Positions 6,553 to 9,496 of a stretch of 9,496 nt of DNA are shown here, in pieces; position 1 is the stretch's first letter; each line of letters opens with the position of its first letter. The notes beneath the pieces were generated by a model. The model worked only from the letters and a program-made list of their open reading frames with translations. It had not been told where the DNA came from and did no database searches. Both the position numbers and the translations under genes were made by a program. Origin of the DNA: CAZDHT01 sp964505325 (lineage in GTDB: Bacteria; Planctomycetota; PUPC01); contig CAZDHT010000216.1 in the NCBI GenBank assembly GCA_964505325.1, forward strand, positions 1-9,496. Direction: 5' to 3'.

Positions 6553-7212
6553 TCAGCAACTGCCGCCGCGCCCGCCGACGACCTTGATCACCGTCAGCGC
6601 CAGAATCTGCAAATCCAACATCAAACACGCCCGCCGCACGTACTCCAAGTCATAGGCGAGCTTCGTCTGAACGTCCTCGATCGACCGGTCGTAGTGATGC
6701 TTCACTTGCGCCAGACCGGTGATCCCTGGCTTCACCGCCAGACGCGCCGTGTACAGTGGGATGCTGCGCTGGAGCTTGCTCACGAAATGGGCCCGCTCCG
6801 GCCGCGGCCCGATCAGGCTCATCTCGCCCCGGACGACGTTGATGAGTTGTGGCAGCTCGTCCAGGTGCGTCTTCCTCAGGAACCTGCCGACCGGTGTCAC
6901 GCGGGGGTCCGAGGGGGTCGACCAGACGGGGCCGCCAGCCTCGGCGCCGAGGTGCATCGTGCGTAACTTATACATCCTGAATGGCTTACCACCTCGGCCG
7001 ATCCGCTCCTGAACGTAGAACATCGGCCCTCTCGAGGTCAGTTTCGTGATGATGCCGAGAAGCAACATGACCGGAGCGGCGACCATCAGCCCGATAATAG
7101 CGAGCGTCAGCTCGACGGGCCGCTTCGCCTGGTCGTGCACAAAGCCGGCGGAACGCTTGGCCGCGGTCGTCATCAGGAAATTCGTCAGGCCCAGCGAGGT
7201 GCTTTTCATCAT
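6553..7212 (-). CDS. Monotopic sugar-phosphate transferase priming polysaccharide synthesis
   Basis: The product has 219 residues and is a bacterial sugar transferase (PF02397-type monotopic phosphoglycosyl transferase, the catalytic core shared with WcaJ, WbaP and PglC). It moves a sugar phosphate from a nucleotide sugar to undecaprenyl phosphate at the inner membrane. Family landmarks are KRPVELTLAIIGLMVAAPVML (30-50, re-entrant membrane helix), GPMFYVQERIGRGGKPFRMYK (62-82), KLRTM (82-86), DPRVTPVGRFLRKTHLDELPQL (102-123) with the catalytic Asp118-Glu119 pair, GEMSLIGPRPER (129-140), and YTARLAVKPGITGLAQV (154-170). It is the short form, lacking the multi-span N-terminal domain of WbaP and WcaJ. 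Tandem ATGs at 7212 and 7209 are both possible starts, and only a weak GGACGG precedes them. The sugar cannot be predicted. The GAF/PAS gene starts 43 nt downstream, so the two are likely co-transcribed. No other polysaccharide genes are in the window. Confidence 0.94.
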   Translation of the reverse strand: MMKSTSLGLTNFLMTTAAKRSAGFVHDQAKRPVELTLAIIGLMVAAPVMLLLGIITKLTSRGPMFYVQERIGRGGKPFRMYKLRTMHLGAEAGGPVWSTPSDPRVTPVGRFLRKTHLDELPQLINVVRGEMSLIGPRPERAHFVSKLQRSIPLYTARLAVKPGITGLAQVKHHYDRSIEDVQTKLAYDLEYVRRACLMLDLQILALTVIKVVGGRGGSC

Positions 7213-7397
7213 CTATCCGTCCAAGACACGTTAAGGACCGCCTGAAAGCCGTTATTGCCGAGTTGGTTATCGACGGCGAAGGCAGGTCCTTTAGCGGATT
7301 GGGGGCCTGATTGAGGCGGTTTGGGGGCGCTTGCGGATGGGTAGCATGGGGCCGGTGCGGCCCGCCCCGGCGTGTACAGGCAAGAGCGCGCCGGGCG

Positions 7398-7422
7398 CGG
7401 CGAAACCGGCGCACCCGGAAAG
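7398..7422. repeat. 25-bp interspersed repeat, copy 1
   Basis: The sequence reads CGGCGAAACCGGC, then GC, then ACCCGGAAAG. It matches copy 2 at 7807-7831 at 23 of 25 positions in the same orientation. CCGGC in both copies can pair with nearby GCCGG-type sequence. Confidence 0.75.
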
Positions 7423-7526
7423 CCGCACACTGCACGTCCCAGACAACTGCACTGTTAAAGAGATTGCACCGCTCTCCCCCTCACCTCATGCCCCCACCCC
7501 GCCTGCCCCCACCAAGCGCGCAGGCT

Positions 7527-7564
7527 GGTGAATTTTTCGACGCACGTGCGTCGAAATATTCACC
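7527..7564. repeat. 38-bp near-perfect palindrome
   Basis: Two 19-bp arms meet between 7545 and 7546 and match at 18 of 19 positions. The mismatch is T at 7534 against T at 7557. The inner 22 bp (7535-7556) are perfectly symmetric around CACGTG and contain TCGACGCAC/GTGCGTCGA. An additional outer pairing GCAGG (7520-7524) with CCTGC (7570-7574) extends the structure after small bulges. It may be a cruciform-forming mobile repeat, a dyad operator or a protein-binding site. Its position, about 315 bp upstream of the sugar transferase start, does not decide between them. Confidence 0.85.
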
Positions 7565-7634
7565 ATCAACCTGCCCACCAGCAGCGGAAGGCCGGTGCGG
7601 ACTAAGAGACAATCTCGAAAGGTCGTGTGTGCTC

Positions 7635-7709
7635 GTGGCACGGGCGTCTCGCCCGTGAGAATCACGGCCAAGCCTGCCCTGTGCGGAGCCGAAGGGATGG
7701 CCGTGCCAC
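7635..7709. repeat. Nested inverted-repeat element
   Basis: Outer arms are GTGGCACGG (7635-7643) and CCGTGCCAC (7701-7709). The left part also forms a tight hairpin CACGGGCG-TCT-CGCCCGTG (7639-7657). A middle pair CACGGCCA (7663-7670) and TGGCCGTG (7698-7705) closes the right part. The hairpins are mutually exclusive with the full outer pairing. From memory, the GGCACGGGCGTCTCGCCCGTG wording is a common interspersed repeat in planctomycete and verrucomicrobial genomes. Confidence 0.75.
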
Positions 7710-7768
7710 GGTCTTGAGATAGTCCGTGTTGCTGGACCTCACGGGCCGCCACAGGTGAGCTTTGGACT

Positions 7769-7786
7769 GCGGCGGCCCGACGCCGC
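7769..7786. repeat. GC-rich hairpin of an interspersed repeat
   Basis: Arms GCGGCG (7769-7774) and CGCCGC (7781-7786) enclose a 6-nt loop, flanked by CTTTGGACT on the left and TTTT on the right. The TTTT would make it terminator-like only for plus-strand transcripts, and no plus-strand gene ends here. It is more likely part of the repeat cluster. Confidence 0.5.
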
Positions 7787-7806
7787 TTTTCAGGGCGAGC
7801 CGGCTT

Positions 7807-7831
7807 CGGCGAAACCGGCATACCCGGAAAG
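7807..7831. repeat. 25-bp interspersed repeat, copy 2
   Basis: The sequence reads CGGCGAAACCGGC, then AT, then ACCCGGAAAG. It differs from copy 1 (7398-7422) only at two adjacent bases. GCCGG at 7799-7803 pairs with CCGGC at 7815-7819 to form a small hairpin within this copy. Confidence 0.75.
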
Positions 7832-7873
7832 GGGTACGCCAGACATCCCGGGGAGCTGAAATGTCGGCGGCGG

Positions 7874-9292
7874 TCAGGTAATCGACTCGAAGCCGTAGAG
7901 GGTGGGAAGGGTCGTGGTGCCGCTCTCGTGGAACCAGTCGTCGCCCTTCCCCCCGTAGATGCCTCCGCCCAGTGGCGACCAACATTGTACCCAAGACACG
8001 TAGTCGTCCTGGCCGCCCATCGAGATGCTGAGCACGTTGCTGAAGCCCGATGAGTAGACGTCCAGATCGTCCGCGCCGCTGCCGAAGCCGGCCCACAGCC
8101 TGTCGTAAAAGTCCGCCCGGTCGATGTCGAGCATGTCGTCGCCCGAGCCGGTCGTGATGCGGGCCGTCGCCCCAACGACCAAGTCAGTGATCGTCACATA
8201 ATCGTCGCGCGCGCGTGTGCGCATCGTGAACCCGCCCGTGACGGTGACGTTTTCCATCGTGATCACGTCGCCACCGGACCTGGTCTTGATCTTCAGGCTG
8301 TCCGGGATAGTGAGGTCGTGCAGCCATATGTCGTTCCGCGCGCCTTTGAGGTTGATGATGATGTCGTCGGTTACCCCGGTTGCGATTGCCCCCGTCCACG
8401 TGTTGACGGTCGTGCCGTCCTTGCCGTGGACGTGGAACTTGGTCGGGCCGAGCTGCGTGATCTCGATGGAGTGGAGGTCGGCGTCGCCGGTGAGCCTGAG
8501 GTCGCCGTTCACGATCTTCGCCACCACGTTGCCACGCGTGATGTTCGCCCACCCGGCCGACTCGACCTCGAAGCTCTTCCGGTCGAGCGGGCCGGAGTTG
8601 CCGCCTTCGTCGACGAAGTGGTCCGTCCCGCGGCTGCCGTGTGCTGTCCCGCCCACCGCGGTGAGGGTGTTCTTGAGGGTGAGGTAATCGCAGCCGCTGC
8701 CCGTCTTGATCGTCACTTCCGCGCGGAACTCCGAGTCAAATGCCCCCACGAAGTCCGTGAAGCCGGCGGTGTACATCTTGGTTGTGCCGTAGAAGTGCGA
8801 CCGCTCGAAGCTGAACTCGTTGAGGCCCGCGCTGCCCCTCAGGTCGAACCTGTTGAACATCGAGTCGGAGGCCATGACGGCCCCATCACCCGCGCCCGTC
8901 CTGATCTTGCACTTGCCCTGAACAATCACCCAAACGAGCTCGACAACGTCGGTGCCCGGCCCGGTCTTGATGATCAGGTCGTCGGGGGTCCCTATCACGC
9001 TGTCTATCTTGATCTCGTCGTCGCCGCCCTTCGTCCTGATCGTAATGTCGTCGGTCACACCGGTCAGGATGGCCTCGAGACCGCCGTTGACCGCGGTGCC
9101 GTCCCGACCGGTGACGATGAACGTATCCGTGGTGCCCCCTCGCTCGATCAGGATGCTGTTGCCGTGGCGGTCGCCGATGATCCTGAGGTCGCCGTTCACC
9201 ACCTTCGCGGCGACGTTGCCGTCCAGCAGCAGCCTCGGCTCCAGCGCTTCGAACACCACACGATCCTGCGACCCGCCAAGCCCCTTGTTCAT
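7874..9292 (-). CDS. LEPR-XLL motif surface/secreted protein with two tandem beta-rich modules
   Basis: The product has 472 residues. The N-terminus has FEALEPRLLLDG (14-25), the LEPR-XLL motif that in planctomycetes marks very large or exported proteins and stands in place of a normal signal peptide. The rest is two homologous modules: residues 26-254 (NVAAKVVNGDLRIIGD...) and 255-472 (NVVAKIVNGDLRLTGD...). Matching pairs include TGVTDDITIRTKGGDDEIKI with TGVTDDIIINLKGARNDIWL, and a shared end SFEVE/GFESI. Many Asp/Gly turns (GGDDEIKID, GSGDDMLDID, GKGDDWFHES) resemble degenerate calcium-binding beta-roll repeats, suggesting a beta-solenoid. No catalytic motif, C-terminal sorting signal or membrane helix is seen. 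At 472 residues it is short for a LEPR-XLL protein. The start at 9292 is set by AAGGAG (9300-9305); in-frame ATGs upstream lack such a site. It has its own promoter. The function may be adhesion or envelope structure, which is inference. Confidence 0.9.
   Translation of the reverse strand: MNKGLGGSQDRVVFEALEPRLLLDGNVAAKVVNGDLRIIGDRHGNSILIERGGTTDTFIVTGRDGTAVNGGLEAILTGVTDDITIRTKGGDDEIKIDSVIGTPDDLIIKTGPGTDVVELVWVIVQGKCKIRTGAGDGAVMASDSMFNRFDLRGSAGLNEFSFERSHFYGTTKMYTAGFTDFVGAFDSEFRAEVTIKTGSGCDYLTLKNTLTAVGGTAHGSRGTDHFVDEGGNSGPLDRKSFEVESAGWANITRGNVVAKIVNGDLRLTGDADLHSIEITQLGPTKFHVHGKDGTTVNTWTGAIATGVTDDIIINLKGARNDIWLHDLTIPDSLKIKTRSGGDVITMENVTVTGGFTMRTRARDDYVTITDLVVGATARITTGSGDDMLDIDRADFYDRLWAGFGSGADDLDVYSSGFSNVLSISMGGQDDYVSWVQCWSPLGGGIYGGKGDDWFHESGTTTLPTLYGFESIT
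8495..8533 (-). repeat. Nucleotide-level internal duplication in the LEPR-XLL gene, copy B
   Basis: This 39-bp segment encodes the start of module 2 (KIVNGDLRL). It matches 9182-9220 at 34 of 39 positions, including an 18-bp identical run. The copies mark the starts of the two protein modules, 229 codons apart. Confidence 0.8.
9182..9220 (-). repeat. Nucleotide-level internal duplication in the LEPR-XLL gene, copy A
   Basis: This 39-bp segment encodes the start of module 1 (KVVNGDLRI), directly after the LEPR-XLL motif. It is the partner of 8495-8533. Confidence 0.8.
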
Positions 9293-9299
9293 CTCTGCG

Positions 9300-9305
9300 C
9301 TCCTT
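9300..9305 (-). promoter_or_regulatory. Shine-Dalgarno AAGGAG for the LEPR-XLL gene
   Basis: AAGGAG lies 7 nt before the ATG at 9292 on the minus strand. It favours that start over the in-frame ATG at 9310 and those further upstream. Confidence 0.85.
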
Positions 9306-9382
9306 GCCATCGTCCGAACAGCGGGCGCGGCCACGGACATCCGAAGCCTGCATCCTCGCCAGAGCGTACCTGATTTCACCGC

Positions 9383-9412
9383 ATTATGGGGCGTCCCGCG
9401 CGCTTTTGTCAA
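9383..9412 (-). promoter_or_regulatory. Strong predicted sigma70-type promoter for the LEPR-XLL gene
   Basis: On the minus strand a perfect -35 TTGACA (9407-9412) is followed by an 18-bp spacer and the -10 CATAAT (9383-9388, 5 of 6). Transcription would begin near 9376, leaving a leader of about 84 nt before the ATG at 9292. This is the best promoter match I found in the window. It also argues that longer reading-frame starts near 9442, which lie upstream of the promoter, are not used. Confidence 0.72.
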
Positions 9413-9496
9413 GCTTGGCGGTTCCTTCGCGGCAACCCTCACTGGAGATTGACTATTTCAGGGGGGTCTGGGGGGCGGGAAAGAACCAAGCAAGGG

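Larger units (their letters stand above)
7213..7873. other. Gene-free 661-bp stretch dense in interspersed repeats
   Basis: The stretch lies between the stop of the LEPR-XLL gene and the start of the sugar transferase, both on the minus strand. It contains a GGGCCG/CGGCCC hairpin (7349-7363), two copies of a 25-bp repeat (7398-7422 and 7807-7831), a 38-bp palindrome (7527-7564), a nested inverted repeat (7635-7709) and a GCGGCG/CGCCGC hairpin (7769-7786). The open frames crossing it are low-complexity and encode peptides typical of repeat readthrough. I found no convincing promoter for the sugar transferase, although one must lie here unless it is read through from 9292. Confidence 0.7.

Noticed and set aside
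7209..7430. Short minus-strand frame ending in an ATGA overlap with the sugar transferase start (tail NQLGNNGFQAVLNVSWTDR)
   Set aside because: The overlap is tempting as translational coupling, but most of the frame is read through the 25-bp repeat, no ribosome site precedes its start, and the tail matches no family I know. A decayed gene remnant remains possible.
7527..7564. Palindrome as an intrinsic terminator for the LEPR-XLL transcript
   Set aside because: The dyad has no natural loop and is symmetric on both sides. Short T/A runs flank both arms equally, and it lies about 310 bp past the stop codon after several other hairpins.
7213..7600. Sigma54 promoter upstream of the sugar transferase
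   Set aside because: I looked for GG-N10-GC with TGGCAC/TTGC character on the minus strand. Near matches such as CTGGGACGTGCAGTGTGCG have the wrong spacing.
7486..8175. A 229-codon minus-strand frame across the repeat cluster
   Set aside because: It overlaps the LEPR-XLL gene out of frame and encodes repeat-derived peptides (TGETPVPRAH, RRRAAAVQSS) that are familiar from spurious predictions.
9293..9442. Longer start for the LEPR-XLL protein at 9442 or at intermediate ATGs
   Set aside because: The predicted promoter at 9383-9412 lies inside that extension. AAGGAG at 9300-9305 fits the ATG at 9292, and the LEPR motif normally lies close to the N-terminus.

Overview
The window is GC-rich and looks like a chromosomal segment of a planctomycete or a close relative in the PVC superphylum. 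The main evidence is a large secreted protein carrying the N-terminal LEPR-XLL motif (positions 7874-9292). An NHL/FlgD-type secreted protein and short interspersed palindromic repeats between genes fit the same group. The class within the phylum is inference. I see no phage, transposase, CRISPR array, rRNA or tRNA.

Layout. (1) Positions 1-2683, minus strand: a large secreted NHL-repeat protein, cut by the left window edge. Its last visible codons lie in a 7-bp tandem repeat. (2) Positions 2684-3036: a divergent promoter region. One promoter drives the NHL gene leftward. The other drives a small lipoprotein gene rightward, through a leader with two strong hairpins. (3) Positions 3037-3456, plus strand: a 139-residue putative lipoprotein. 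Its spacing of motifs resembles a superoxide-reductase-like (SORL) domain, but every iron ligand is absent. (4) Positions 3457-3618: a convergent junction with a terminator. (5) Positions 7212 down to 3619, minus strand: a probable three-gene operon of a sugar-phosphate transferase that starts exopolysaccharide synthesis, a pseudoreceiver-GAF-PAS protein without a kinase domain, and an NtrC-type sigma54 activator. (6) Positions 7213-7873: a 661-bp gene-free stretch of interspersed repeats, including a near-perfect 38-bp palindrome. (7) Positions 9292 down to 7874: the LEPR-XLL protein, built of two tandem homologous modules, with a clear sigma70-type promoter upstream.

How the genes may work together. 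The sugar transferase would load the first sugar phosphate onto undecaprenyl phosphate. The two regulatory genes after it are tightly packed (43-nt and 8-nt gaps), so they probably sense something in the cytoplasm and control sigma54-dependent genes, plausibly for polysaccharide or envelope functions. The NHL and LEPR-XLL proteins are exported or surface-associated, which gives the segment a cell-envelope theme. The regulatory link between these parts is inferred from gene order only. I found no convincing GG-N10-GC sigma54 element in the intergenic parts of this window.
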